A stretch of DNA of 64,000 bases from Papaver somniferum (GCF_003573695.1 NC_039358.1:98828117-98892116), one strand, 5' to 3'. Counted from the stretch's first letter, positions 1-10,875 are shown. The notes: generated from the sequence alone by a model not told the origin. Numbers and translations: made by a program.

Positions 1-1915
1 TTGTGGGACCGGTCCCAAGCCGGCCGGCCATGCCCTAGCCGGCGCCATACGCCCTTATTTTATTATTTTAATATTATTTTCTTCCTTGATCCCATGGAAA
101 CTCTTTCACTTTAAGGAAACTCCTTAATTTTAACAAAATTCCTTGATTTCATGATATTTTCATAAAATCATGAAAAATATTATAAAATTAGGAAAAGGCA
201 CCATGGGACCGTTGTCACTGGCCGGCCGGCCATGCCTTGGCTCCAGCGGTCCCACGCCTCATATTCCTTCATTCTATAATTATTTTCCTTCATCTCATGA
301 AGTTTCCTCAGTTTCAGCAAAACCCTGATTTTATTGTATTTTCTCAAATGGTTGTTCAAACGCATGCCAGAAAATATCAAAATTCTCAAGAATGAAACGC
401 AGACATGAGCATGTTACCTTGACCGACCAAGGTTGGCTCTTTGGTTCGCAATGATCCGGTCCCACGTATTTTCATGGTTTGCCCTAATTTGCGCAATTGC
501 ACGTATTAGGTCCAAGACTCTTCCAAATAATTTTGGAATTTCATGAAGTGATCATCATTCGATCCCACGACCATCCAGGATTGGTTTCATGACCCCTTGG
601 TCGGTCTCTCACCTCTCCATAATTAATTAGGTTTTATCACCTAAGGCTCAGACGAGCATTATATGAAAAATGATTGAACCAGCATTTGATCATCTTTTCA
701 CCAACTCTTCAAGGGGTCTTGGTATTTGCTCACGCAAGCATATGGACGCTACATGGTAGACCCACGGTCTCATGTAGCCGGTCCTCCTTCATTCCATGGT
801 TAAATTTTCAATAAACTATCACTCGGTCATCAATTGATCAAATTAGGGTTTCTGAGTCCAAGGATCATAATTCCAAATTCGAACGCTAATAATTTTACGA
901 CGATCTCATGATCACCATTTTATTATACTTGGTTCAACTACCAGTATTCTAATTAATGTTTTATTTCGGTCATGCTGCCAATAATTCATCAGACGAGCAA
1001 CACTTGCTCAGATGAGCAATATTTTCTCAAACCAAGGAATATTGGTTCAACTATCAATATTAAAAAATTCATCAAATGAGCAATACTTGCTCACCTCAAC
1101 GTGAGAATTATACCTTTGTCTCAACAGACACGTTTAATTCATGAGTCTCAGAACATTTTGCAAAATCATGTTTAACTCAGCAAATACATGGACTCATCGT
1201 CCCATAAAGTCATGAAGTCAACAACTGACTAATTAACCACGAGACATCAATCGTGTCACTTGGGGGGATATCAACTAGGGATTTGGTCTGGCGATCTACG
1301 GCACGTGTGTTCATACACACGATGGAATGTGAGCAAGTCGTGCAATCAGTTGAAGGAGTTAACAAAGTAGTGGATGGAAAATCGACCAAGTCTCCGCACG
1401 ATGAGCAACTGGTTTCAAACACGATTTCCATTTCCCCACTCTTTGATTCCATCAACTTTCACACTTCATGGGATCATGGTGTCTATGATTCCAGCAATAT
1501 AAATAAATCTCTGAAATCATGATTGAATATACAATAATCTCACGTCAAACAGACAACACGAGATTAACAACTCAACATATGAGTAATCACTCTCAACAGG
1601 GATTCAATCATTCCGAACTTATCTTATTCAGAATACATAACACACCTACAATCTTTGATTATCATTGATTCCACACATTTCTTAGCTTCCCTCCTACAGA
1701 TTGACCCATCCTCTTTTGTGATCGAATTTACTCTGGAACGGCCATTGTCTTGGTTTAATCCGGAGTACCATATATTGATCTCTCGAATTCAAAGCACTCC
1801 CTTATTGCAGTGCATCTGTGTGAGGTTGAAAATTTCGCTCGGTTCAAGGAGTCTCCTCCGCACGGTCGTCTCTTCAATTCCGTAAAAACCAGCAAATATT
1901 TTTGCCCCATCTACA
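1..1915 (+). repeat. 5' LTR of element H, left part outside the window
   Basis: Positions 1-1915 match 11721-13646 almost base for base, including the GC-rich GGCCGGCC-containing units and the final CCATCTACA. By comparison with the 3' LTR about 1.24 kb of the 5' LTR lies before the window. The right copy has an extra short stretch near 12125 (about 10 bases). Short reading frames here and in the right copy are duplicates of LTR sequence, not genes. Confidence 0.92.
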
Positions 1916-1917
1916 TA

Positions 1918-1935
1918 TTGGCGAACACAGTGGGA
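1918..1935 (+). promoter_or_regulatory. Primer binding site of element H
   Basis: Two bases after the LTR end comes TTGGCGAACACAGTGGGA, starting with the TGG expected opposite a tRNA 3' CCA end. Position and form fit a minus-strand primer site. Tat elements have been reported to use an arginine tRNA, but I did not verify which tRNA matches. Confidence 0.7.
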
Positions 1936-2475
1936 GATTAATCTCTCGGTTGCAATCTCAATTCTCACAAAGATGGTCGATCTTAGGTCTTCATCAGAAA
2001 CTCCAGATCCTAACCAGAGTATTTCAAATGGCGACACTCCTCGTGCTCGATCGAAGGACTCTGGTAATATTCGTCACTCCTAATTTACTACTCCTTTTCC
2101 CTCTATTGATGCGTCCGACGGAGAAACCCATCATTAGCTGAATTGGCACGGATGCAAGAAATTCTGATTAGGAGCATCAATCGATTAAAGGAGGCAATCG
2201 ATGAACTATTCAACTGTATGGTAGAGTTGACAAGACTTTTGGGAGCAGAAGTGGTAGATCATCCCGGCTCTATTGCCATCAATACCCCTCAAACCAACAG
2301 CTTCACTACTTACGAAAAGCCGGTGGACCGAGAAGTTGCACATCTGATCGAAAGTTTATGTGAGCTTCTACACTTCTCCAGAGATTAATGTACGGGTACA
2401 TTCGCTGCACTCAACCAGATATCGTCGGACATACCTCTGACTCCGTCGTGCCTAACAGCTGAGGAAACACCCGTG
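1936..2475 (+). other. Leader of element H where gag should be; gag deleted
   Basis: Only about 540 bases separate the primer site from the protease region, while a Tat gag would need well over 1 kb. A short open stretch at 2143-2388 (charged, helical-looking, about 80 residues) may be a gag or leader remnant but I do not recognise it. From 2389 the protease frame is already open and runs into the conserved segment containing SINNITF. Confidence 0.6.
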
Positions 2476-3192
2476 ATGTCTGACCATTCAATCAACAACA
2501 TCACTTTTGGAGAAGAAGATCGCATGGCAGACGAAGGACACAATCGAGCCATGTACGTGACTGGAATCATCAGAGACTACGAATTCAAGAGAGCCTTCGT
2601 TGATACAGGTGCTTCTACAAATATTGTCACTATGAAGACTCTCAATACGGCCAGATTCCCACAGCACAAGATTGTCCGGCACCCTATCTTGATGACAGGC
2701 TTTGAAGGAAGTCAGATCCATACATATGGGTATGCATACATCGATTTTAAGGTAGGGCCTATTCAGTCAAAAGTCAAGTTCCATGTGGTCGAACAAGATC
2801 CCGAATATCACATGATACTTGGGCGCCCATGGCTCCATGATAACAAGATGGTCCCTTCCACGTACCATCAATGTATGAAGGTACTACTCAACAACAAGAT
2901 CGTTCGCATCCCAGCTTCGTCATCTCCTTATGCTCCTGTCTACGATGTTGAGTTCCTTGAATCTCAAAAGAGCATCCCGGAGCCTCCAAGTAAGGTTTGC
3001 AGCATCCCACTTCCACGTTGGAAGGCTATTGAAAAGGTCGCTGACAAGCCATCATCCTCAGATGCTAAGGCGATTAAGTCATCTACTACACCGGTTAAAT
3101 GCTGTAATGATCAGGTTTCAACTCCAGGATCAAACTTCATAACCAGCCGTGATGCAGAGGGGAGGATCGTTTATCGCCGACGGGGAGATTAG
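2389..3192 (+). pseudogene. Retropepsin-like aspartic protease region of H
   Basis: Aspartic protease of the gag-pol polyprotein, which would release mature capsid and pol enzymes inside the particle. The active-site segment DTGAST is intact near 2610, followed by the flap/second-lobe region and the ILGRPWL motif near 2820 that is typical of plant gypsy proteases. The frame is open from 2389; the first ATG in it is at 2476, directly before the conserved SINNITF segment. A polyprotein segment would normally have no start of its own. The frame ends at an in-frame TAG (3190) and the linker to reverse transcriptase holds another stop near 3373, so the chain is broken here. Confidence 0.8.
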
Positions 3193-3384
3193 AAATTAAT
3201 CGGGGAGGACGATGAAAAGTCTCCCCACCCTGAAGAATCATGTCAGAACGAACTGTTTCTCGAAGAAGAGGTTCAAGACGACACTGACTCTACCACCGAT
3301 GATCTCGATACAATCAATATTGGGACTGAGGATGATCCAAGGACGATCCTGATTAGTTTAGCACTGTCATCATAGGAGCGGGCG

Positions 3385-4330
3385 GAGTTGATAAAGCTGT
3401 TGAAAGAATATCAAGATGTTTTCGCCTGGACGTATGAGGAAATGCCCGGTCTAGAAAACAAACTGGTCACCCACCACCTGCACATTGTTCCTGGCTCCAA
3501 AGCTGTCAAACAACCGCCTAGGAAATTTTGACACGAAGTCGAGGAGCAAATCAAAGTCGAGATCCAGAAACTACTAGCAGCAGGATTCATCAAGCCTATT
3601 CAACATCCAACGTGGCTGGCAAATGTTGTTCCTGTCAAGAAGAAAAATGGTCAAATCAGATGTTGTGTCGATTTCAGGAACCTGAATAAATGTTGTCCAA
3701 AGGATGATTTTCCTCTACCCAACATTAATATGCTCGTTGACGCAACTAGTGGCCACGGTATGTCCTCATTCATGGATGGTTAGAGCGGGTACAACCTGAT
3801 CAAGATGTATGAGCATGACGCCAACAAGACTGCATTTTGTACTCCCATTAGGAACTTCCACTACACTGTGATGCCCTTTGGATTAAAGAATGCAGGTGCC
3901 ACTTATCAACGAGACATGACTGCCATATTCCACGACATGATGCACAAACAAGTGGAAGACTACGTCGATGATGTGGTGGTAAAATCGAAGACTCGAACGT
4001 CTCACCTCGAAGTCTTGAGACAAGTATTCGAGAGATGCAGAGAATACAAATTAAAGATAAATCCTTTGAAGTGCGCTTTTGGTGTTTCCTCTGGAAAGTT
4101 TTTAGGATTCCTAGTCACAGCCGAAGGAATCAAAGTCGATCCGGACAAAACGTAAGCTATCACCACCATGCCTCCTCCACGCACCGCGAAGGAACTACAT
4201 AGTTTTATGGGCAAGGTAAATTATATTCGATGCTTTATTCCTGGATTGGATCAACTCATTCACCCCTCTACTGAAGAAAGGAGCAAGTTTCACCTGGACA
4301 GCCATTCAACAAGAAGCCTTCCATAAGATA
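3385..4330 (+). pseudogene. Reverse transcriptase of H, with internal stops
   Basis: RNA-dependent DNA polymerase domain of pol. Recognisable blocks in order: VFAWTYEEMPG before the domain, GFIKPI, VPVKKKNG with CVDFRNLN, the MPFGLKNAGATYQ block, and the catalytic YVDD at about 3961-3972 followed by VVVKSK. In-frame stops lie at 3529 (TGA), 3781 (TAG, in place of the tyrosine expected in the SGYN block) and 4153 (TAA), and the frame is disturbed again near 4255. The catalytic aspartates survive but a full protein cannot be made without readthrough. Confidence 0.85.
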
Positions 4331-4383
4331 CAACAGATACTATTGTCACCTGCTGTCATGAAGTCTCCAGTACAGGGATGACC

Positions 4384-4793
4384 CATGATTCTTTACACAT
4401 CCTCCAGTGACATTGCTATCGGAGCACTCCTTGCTCAGGAAGACGACGAAGGCATCGAACGACCAATCTACTACTTCAGCCGCACAGTGAGAGACGCTCA
4501 ACTCCGATATCCAAAGGCTGAAAGGGCATGTCTGGAATTAGTACATGCAATCTAGAAGTTCAGGCACTATTTACTGTCCAACAGGGTCGTACTCGTCTCC
4601 AAAGTTGATCCTATAAAGTTCCTGCTATCAAAGCCAGCCTTGATAGGGATATCAGCGAAGTGGCTACTCCAGATGTCAGAATTTGACATAGCTTGCACGC
4701 CTCCTAAAGTGATCAAAGGACAAGCAGTTGCAGACTTGCTCGCTGCTTTTCCAGGAGAAGATACGAGAACAATACACGAGGATGTACGCGGTT
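4384..4793 (+). pseudogene. RNase H domain (first) of H
   Basis: Follows reverse transcriptase as the standard retroelement RNase H. Visible blocks: ILYTSSSDIAIGALLAQ, the YYFSRT segment, the ERACLELVHAI helix and a C-terminal ADLLAAFPG. A TAG interrupts the frame near 4553 and a TAA closes it at about 4793. RNase H removes the RNA strand during reverse transcription. Confidence 0.75.
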
Positions 4794-5230
4794 AATTTCA
4801 AGATATCTTAGTTACAAAAGAAGAAACATTGCTTCTATACTTTGATGGATCCGTCATCCCTAGCAATGACATCGGAGGAGTGGGCATAGTGCTGGTGTCC
4901 CCATCTGGTGAAGTTTTCTCACATTTGTTCAAGTTGGATTTCCACTGCACCAATAATTCAGCAGAATATGAAGCCTTCTTATTAGGATTGTCCCTGGCCA
5001 AGCAAGCAGGAGCGATACACCTTGAAATAAGAGGAGATTCAAAGTTACTGGTCAATCAGATGAATGGAGCATACTCTCTCAAGGAAATCACGCTCGCTCC
5101 ATTCTGAACCGAAGCTCAGCGACTATTAACTCATTTTGTTGATGCCACGATCGTCCATACTGGACGAACCAACAACAGGCATGTCGACTGCCTAACAACT
5201 CTCGCTTCTAAGCTGCAGTTCGAAGGGGCG
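4794..5230 (+). pseudogene. Second (archaeal-type) RNase H domain of H
   Basis: A second RNase H follows the first, which is a hallmark of Tat elements. Acidic catalytic positions are visible in LYFDGS, NNSAEYEAFLLGL and RGDSKLLVNQ, and a C-terminal HVDCLTTLASK block follows. In-frame TGA at 5105. The open part is 4829-5107, about 90 residues. In intact relatives this domain is thought to be an additional active RNase H acquired by the lineage. Confidence 0.8.
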
Positions 5231-5373
5231 GAGAAAACAATCACTGTACAGAGGCGTATTGTGTCGTCTACCTGGATCACTCAAGTCGAAGACATTTCAA
5301 CAGACGATTGGCGAGCATCTATCATTCATGAATTGAGCAGCTCTATTTCAGAAGGCAAAATCAACCTCAAGAA

Positions 5374-5802
5374 TTGAAGAATTATTTCTTTCTTCACGAG
5401 GCCCTGTATTACCGAAACCCTGATGGATCCCTATCACGGTGCCTTGGAAACGACGAAGCGGAAGAACAACTCAAGCGCATACATGAAGAAATATGCGTAC
5501 AAACACTGGTAGTAACACTTTACAGAAGGCTTCAGAGGGAAGGATACTACTGGTCTTCCATGGAAGCTCAAGCAAGGGTTCTACAAGGATCTTGTCCCAA
5601 TTGTCGGACACCTCCCCATCACTTAGAGGTTTTGACAGTCCACAACACTGGGGACTGGAGGGAGCCTTACATCAAACATCTCCGGGACAATGAACTACCA
5701 ACAGAAAAAAAAAGCAAGCAGTCAAACTCATTCAGAGAGCTAAGAGATTTGTCTTTCTTGACGGGATCTTATACCGCAAAATCTTTGGTGGGAATTTACT
5801 GA
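5374..5802 (+). pseudogene. Integrase N-terminal zinc-binding module, first copy, plus linker
   Basis: The translation shows SRCLGNDEAEEQLKRIHEEIC, then REGYYWSSMEA and CPNC, the pattern of a gypsy integrase HHCC module, though the second histidine is not evident. It is followed by WREPYIKHLRDNELP, and then by a second module of the same type starting in the next segment. The frame closes at 5800. The frame is shifted or stopped at both ends relative to RNase H and the integrase core. Confidence 0.6.
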
Positions 5803-6898
5803 GATGTTTAGCTGAACATGAAATCCCAACAATTCTGAAGGAAATGCACGATGGAGAACATCAAGGAAAGAGAAAATTATTTCTTCAAGTCTATGAGAAA
5901 TATTACTGGCCGACCATGGAAGACGATGCAGCTGCATACGTTCAGAGGTGCCACCAATGCCAAATCCATTGTAATCTTATCCACACTCCTTGTATCCCGT
6001 TGAATTCTATGAATAGTCCATGGCCCTTCTACAGCTGGGGACTGGATATCATTGGGAAGATCAATCCAGCATCTTCAAAGCAGCATGAATACATCATCAC
6101 TGCAACTGAGTATTTCACCAAGTGGGTTGAAGCGATTCCTCTTCGAAGCACCACAGGAGTCACGATTGCAGCTTTCATCAAAGAGCACATAATATGTATA
6201 TTCGGTGTTCCTAAATACATTGTTACTGATAATGGAACTCCTTTCGCCAATAAACATGTGACTGAACTGCTCGAGGAATACGACATTAAACAAGTCTTCT
6301 CCACACTATATTATCCCCAAGGAAACAGACAAGCAGAGAGCACCAACAAAACTTTGATCCGAATTCTCAGTCGGATAATTCATGACAATCCTCGAACGTG
6401 GCATGAACAGCTGCCTATGGCTCTATGGGATTATCGAACCGCACCAAGGAGCTCAATCGGAACTTCGCCATATTCCCTCGTCTACGGAGCAGAGCCATAC
6501 TTCCAGAAGAAATCAAAATTCCTTCAGCAAGGATTGCAACATCCAGTGGAGTACAATGGGATGAGGCCGAAGTATCCAAGTCAAGAATCGCTGAACTAGA
6601 CATGCTCGATTCAAGGAGGGCTAAGGTGGAAAAATACATAGAAACCTACAAACAAAGGATCTCCAGGTCCTACAACAAAATGGTAAGACCTCGAACATTT
6701 CAAGTTAGAGATCTGGTATTAAAGACAACAAAGCACATTCAACAAGATATGTCCACTCACAAGTTCTCTCCGAAATGGGAGGGACCATATGTAGTCATCA
6801 AGGCAGTATCCAGTGGGTACTACAGGATCTTAGCTGTGGATGGAGGAGTGGAAGGGAATATAATCAATGGAAAATGGATCAAAGCCTATTACGCCTGA
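5803..6898 (+). pseudogene. Integrase of H (zinc module copy 2, DDE core, C-terminal domain)
   Basis: Inserts the cDNA into host DNA. A zinc-binding module (EMHDGEHQGK with CHQCQ) leads into the catalytic core: WGLDIIGKI holds the first aspartate, TDNGTPF the second and PQGNRQAESTN the glutamate, so the DDE set is present. The core is open from 5844 to about 6497. There one base appears lost (YGAEP should continue as an ILPEEIKIPSAR-like block) and the reading passes to the frame open until 6898. That frame carries the C-terminal segment with KFSPKWEGPYVV. No chromodomain was seen. Confidence 0.85.
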
Positions 6899-7148
6899 TT
6901 CATGAAAGCAATTACCTTTTCATCATTTCAAGCATTTTCAAAAATGTAATTTTCATTCCTCCAAAGAGCGTGCAAATGCTCCTTTGTTCATTAAACATTT
7001 CATAAATGAGCAAAATTCCTTCATATCATGATCAATTATTCCACCTAACCAGAAGCTTAAACCTATTCAAAAACAACAATCATAAATGCTCACTCAGAGC
7101 AAACCATCCAACAATGGGTAATCTCTGTAAGCAAACCTGTCAAGCTTC
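6899..7148. other. Spacer between pol end and antisense gene 2 of H
   Basis: About 250 bases of AT-rich sequence between the pol stop and the convergent end of the minus-strand gene. The two transcription directions meet here. No feature recognised. Confidence 0.5.
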
Positions 7149-8085
7149 TTCTAAAAACTTTTGGTTTTCGTCCTCAATTCCTGCACCGCCTTCTCAACCC
7201 GGGCCGACTCCAAAGCGAGAATCTTCTCCTCCTCCAGTAAAGCAGTGGTCAGAGAAATCGCATCAGCAGCCTCCGCCGCCTTATGAATCTTGATTATCTC
7301 GAGCCGATGATGAAGCCATCCTACATTGAACCGCAATGTCTCGTAGTTCGAAATCATCTCATCCCACCTGTGCAATTCCTGATTCTTGACATCTCGCAGG
7401 CGCATCTGGTTCATCTCCTCAATGATCAGTTACATCCCTGCAACGGTAGTTAGAAGGGTTAGTAGAAACCCTTCCACACCTCGGTCGTAGCAATATGTCC
7501 ATATCTTTTCCAGATCTTGGTGTAAAGAGGCGTGTGACACTTGGGGATGACGAATCCACCAACCACCTCATTTTCCGGGAAATTATTGATCATAGGAGCT
7601 TCAAACGATAGTCCAGATGTTGGATATTCACGAGCGTGAACCCTGTGTTCAATGTCTACGATTCTGCAGAGTCTTCACCAACTCGGGTGTTGCTTTATTC
7701 AACCTCAACCACGGTCACGGACTTTCCACTTCTTTTTCTTCTGGCATCAACGACGACACGAACATCCGCCTGAGACGAAACGGAGAAGTATTTAATTTTA
7801 CCGAAATTGAGCATAGTGGAACTGCAAGGGTTGTAAGGGTGCTTACAGATGATCCAGTCTCAGCATAAGCCGACCTGTGCCGGGCAGGAGCTCTAACAGT
7901 CCGCTTGGGCCTCGAATTATGAGATGAAGAATTCTTCTGGTTATCCTGCAACAAATCATTTTCTTATGATCAGATAATCTCGATCAGACATAGACGAAAA
8001 AGTTATACAACTTACTGGGATGAACGCTTCTATTTCACGTTTCGACTAAGGATCATCTCGAGAATAAATACTACTGCTCGACATA
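7149..8085 (-). pseudogene. Antisense gene 2 of element H, multi-exon, degraded
   Basis: On the minus strand an ATG at 8085 opens a serine-rich start (MSSSSIYSRDD). Exon 1 is 8085-8016 (donor GTAAGT), exon 2 is 7945-7848 (acceptor TTGTTGCAG, donor GTAAGC) and exon 3 starts at 7769 (acceptor CGTCTCAG); all three join in the same phase. A later frame around 7600-7460 reads as coherent protein (GGFVIPKCHTPLYTKIWKRY). It is followed by a possible short intron with a CTAAC branch-like site and TTGCAG, then a coiled-coil-like tail (WDEMISNYETLRFNVGWL...) ending near 7151. Stops in exon 1 (TAG near 8047), in exon 3 and at the tail start break it. Function unknown. The GYxIP...KYG block plus coiled coil recalls plant PEARLI-4/plant-mobile-domain-like proteins, but that is only a suggestion. 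Confidence 0.6.
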
Positions 8086-8181
8086 GCGATAAAAAGGTAT
8101 GATCGGAATTTCTCTGCACGATGAAACTGACTCAGGAATGGAGGAAATATTCACGTAGATGATAGAATCGAAGTCTCGAAG

Positions 8182-8190
8182 ATATATATT
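8182..8190 (-). promoter_or_regulatory. Possible TATA box for antisense gene 2
   Basis: TATATAT stands about 95 bases upstream (minus strand) of the ATG at 8085, in an otherwise mixed leader. Position fits a core promoter; this is inference only. Confidence 0.35.
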
Positions 8191-8482
8191 AGACACGGTG
8201 GATGTTTATCTTCTACGAACAGTCAGTTCAGTTACGGGCTTCGCGGAAACCCTAAGCTTCAAACGAGATCAATACTGAAGACGCGGAGGAAAATAACATA
8301 CCGGGGACTGACAACATCATAGTCAGAGAATGTCCACGCATCTCTCTACACGTACCGTGTCTCTTAACCGTATTTTGGTACTTCTCACAAGACGGAAATC
8401 ATCAAAAAAGAGTATGATGGATTCAGGCACATGGACATTGGTCCGTTTCATTCGATCAGAAGGAATCAACATTAATAAAATA

Positions 8483-8488
8483 TTTATT
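8483..8488 (-). terminator. Possible poly(A) signal of antisense gene 1
   Basis: AATAAA on the minus strand about 110 bases past the stop of antisense gene 1, in an AT-rich stretch. Compatible with 3' end formation before antisense gene 2. Confidence 0.35.
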
Positions 8489-8596
8489 GTTCAGAAGAAA
8501 TCCCTAGCTCTAAAGAAAAGTCATCCAAAACATCAAAGAAATGTCTACTACGAAGGATAAAGAACATTCAAATGTTTAAAGAAGATAGAAGTAAAG

Positions 8597-10150
8597 CTAC
8601 TCGTCAGACTCATCCAAATTGTCAGATTCGTCATCACTGTCCTTCTCGTCATCCGAGTCATCAGATTTGTCATCATTATCTTCCTCTTCGTCGGAATCAG
8701 CGTCAGGGATGAAATCTGGACGAGCCTCAGGATCATCATCTGAGTCTGAGTCTTCTTCCGCTTCAGCTTCGGCTTCAATTTGCTTCATGGTCCTCCGAAA
8801 CTCTCTTTCGTATCGGTCAGGCTTGATCTTCCGCTCTGTAAATACCCACGCAGTCTCCTCTTCATAAACATCAGCATCAGAGTCAGAGGGTACCCCATCA
8901 AGGTATTGACGTCTCTCCTCAGTCGCTTGTACTCGGCGCCGGATTCGATCACTTCGGCGCTGACGATTCTCGGCTTCATCATCTTCAGCCTTCCTCTTCA
9001 TAAGTTCAGCATAAGTGACCCTGCGATCATTCAAGGGTACGCTAGACTTCGCTCCCTCATCATGAGTTGTCTTAGCTTTCGATTTGGTTACAGAAGCTTT
9101 GGAATCCTCATCAGAGGAGCTGGAGGAGGAAGAGGAGTAATAATAATCGTAATTGTTGCCGCTGGAAGTTGACATTTTCTGAAACCAGGAGCATAAAATT
9201 ATCACATGCAAGTGAATCCATCTGCAAAAATGGTAATTCTTAACTCTTACCTCTTTACGATTCCACTAACGATACTGATAGTGGTAATCCAAGAGTTAAA
9301 CACCTCAAAACTCGTTCGTTTCTTCGAAACCTGCAAAAGACGAACGAATCTTATATTTTCATAAAATCATGAACATTTCTACTGCGTGAACATTCACCAT
9401 GGAATTATGAAAAACTAAAACAATATCTCATCATAAATAATTGTTTACTTTGAACATTATTCAAAAATCAGTTTTGAAAATATATGTTTACAAAATATGA
9501 AATAATAACTCACGTTTTATTTTTAGTGAGTAACAACTCACCCAAAAAAAAAACTCTTTTCCTTCGTATTGTCGTTCGTCTTTAAAACGAAGGTTTATTT
9601 CAATTTTGTGAGAGCTCACACCTTATAAGATAAAGTTTTGATTTATATGAAAGCTCATAAACAAAATTTTATCACTGGACACAAGTTCATGTATAAAAAA
9701 AAAAATCCTTCGTACTATCGCCATCCTCTAAAACGAAGGTTTATTTCGGTTTTGTGAAAACTCACTTCTTTTATGATAAAACTTTGGTTCACATGAAAGC
9801 TCATAAACTAAACTTTATCACTGGACCTAGGTCTACATATATTAAAAATCTCTCCTAAATCAGGGATTATTGTTATTTTTCAAAACTAACGATCAAACGA
9901 ACATACGTTTTCAAAAAACAAGGGTTTTTCAACAAAAATCCTACTCACCTACACACATATATGATTTCAACATGATCCCTTCATGAAAATAATATAAACA
10001 TGAGCAAAAAAAAAAATCCACACCTGGTCGGCGCCGGACGGAAGTTGGCTGGACGGTGGCGGTGGCGGTCGGTGCTCCGACGTGAAATCTTTCTCCTCCT
10101 ATTGCTGGCGTGAAGGTGGTGGAGAGGTGATGAAGTTGCTGGTCGTGGAA
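8597..10150 (-). CDS. Antisense gene 1 of element H: acidic/serine-rich 192-residue protein, predicted spliced leader
   Basis: Minus-strand gene downstream of pol. The coding part is 9175-8597, intact, 192 residues: a serine/tyrosine-rich start (MSTSSGNNYDYYY, then a serine run), a basic middle (RRSDRIRRRVQ) and a long Asp/Glu/Ser tail. Upstream the minus strand shows a TATA box near 10180, a leader exon to 10024 (CAG before GTGTGG), an acceptor CTTTTGCAG giving exon 2 at 9330-9251, a donor GTAAGAG, and an acceptor GGTTTCAG directly before AAAATGTC. Introns would be 693 and 72 bases. Tat elements are known to carry extra antisense frames; the function of this one is unknown. The low-complexity acidic tail suggests a nuclear or chromatin-binding role, but that is guesswork. 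Confidence 0.7.
9561..9850. repeat. Two tandem copies of a 146-bp repeat, each starting with a hairpin
   Basis: Copy 1 starts at 9561, copy 2 at 9707. Each begins CCTTCGT, has a 19-base loop, then ACGAAGG (9561-9593 and 9707-9739). Shared later blocks include GAAAGCTCATAAAC and TTTATCACTGGAC. The repeats lie inside intron 1 of antisense gene 1. Confidence 0.8.
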
Positions 10151-10174
10151 AAAAAAAGAAAGGGATTAATTCCC

Positions 10175-10183
10175 TTTTATATC
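10175..10183 (-). promoter_or_regulatory. TATA box of antisense gene 1
   Basis: Minus-strand GATATAAAA, followed by GGGAATT, lies 25-35 bases upstream of a GC-richer leader with CAGCAACTTC. It is the best core promoter candidate in the internal region of H. Confidence 0.5.
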
Positions 10184-10446
10184 AATTTTTATTTCCAAAA
10201 CCTAATTTTACAAGGATTTCCTTAATTGGGCCCGACCCGTGAATCCTAAACGACCAAGGTTCCCATCGTCCAAATCAGCGGTTCAACGCCACTTTATTCT
10301 CATCAAACGATGCTCTATCATGCCACTGAGATCTTCATTCAAGTCATGGTATGCTCGCACTATCAAAATCCGGTAACGTCTTAACATACGACTAAGTTCA
10401 ATTACTTATATTGTTTATGACCGGAAAATCACCATTCAATGCTGAC

Positions 10447-10484
10447 TGAGGAACACGGCTTTCCTCACTAAGCATGGGACTTAA
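10447..10484 (+). promoter_or_regulatory. Hairpin and probable plus-strand priming site before the 3' LTR of H
   Basis: TGAGGAA and TTCCTCA form a 7-bp stem with a 7-base loop (10447-10467), then AGCATGGGACTTAA runs to the LTR start at 10485. The purine tract is weak (ATGGGA), so plus-strand priming here is inferred from position only. Confidence 0.45.
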
Positions 10485-10719
10485 TGTAGATGGTGGATTT
10501 TCGAGAAAGGATAAAATCGTAAACCCATAATTATACGAACTCTTGATCCAGCAATCATATGTGAGTATTGAGACACGGGTCTCTCATCGAATCCTCTGTC
10601 TGGGAATACTTTCTCTCAGAGTACATGCAGATATGTAGTCTCTCGGCTGGATAACGGCATATCTCATGAATACTGAACACTTCAGTAATTATTTCTATAT
10701 AGAATCACGAGATTGACGG

Positions 10720-10875
10720 CTCCTAGACAGCTTGCTCTGCTAGTTTAGAGCGATAACGTCTTCAGGATACAAATAACGAGTTTCCCTGACTATATAAAGG
10801 ATATGAAGCTCCAGTAAGCTCATGTCAGAATAATTAATGCTCCTAGACAGCTTGCTCTGCTAGTATAGAGCCATA
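10720..10875 (+). repeat. Direct repeat pair in the LTR of H
   Basis: A block of about 32 bases beginning CTCCTAGACAGCTTGCTCTG occurs near 10720 and again near 10839, each followed by a TAGAGC-containing stretch. It is a short internal LTR duplication with no assigned role. Confidence 0.7.

Noticed and set aside
1253..1522. Open frames at the same place in both LTRs of H (also 12984-13253, 1655-1885, 13386-13616)
   Set aside because: They are duplicates because the LTRs are duplicates. They show no domains and both strands are equally open, so there is no evidence of coding.
8619..9172. Plus-strand serine-rich frames over antisense gene 1
   Set aside because: Mirror image of the acidic serine-rich minus-strand frame, which has the better start and splice context.
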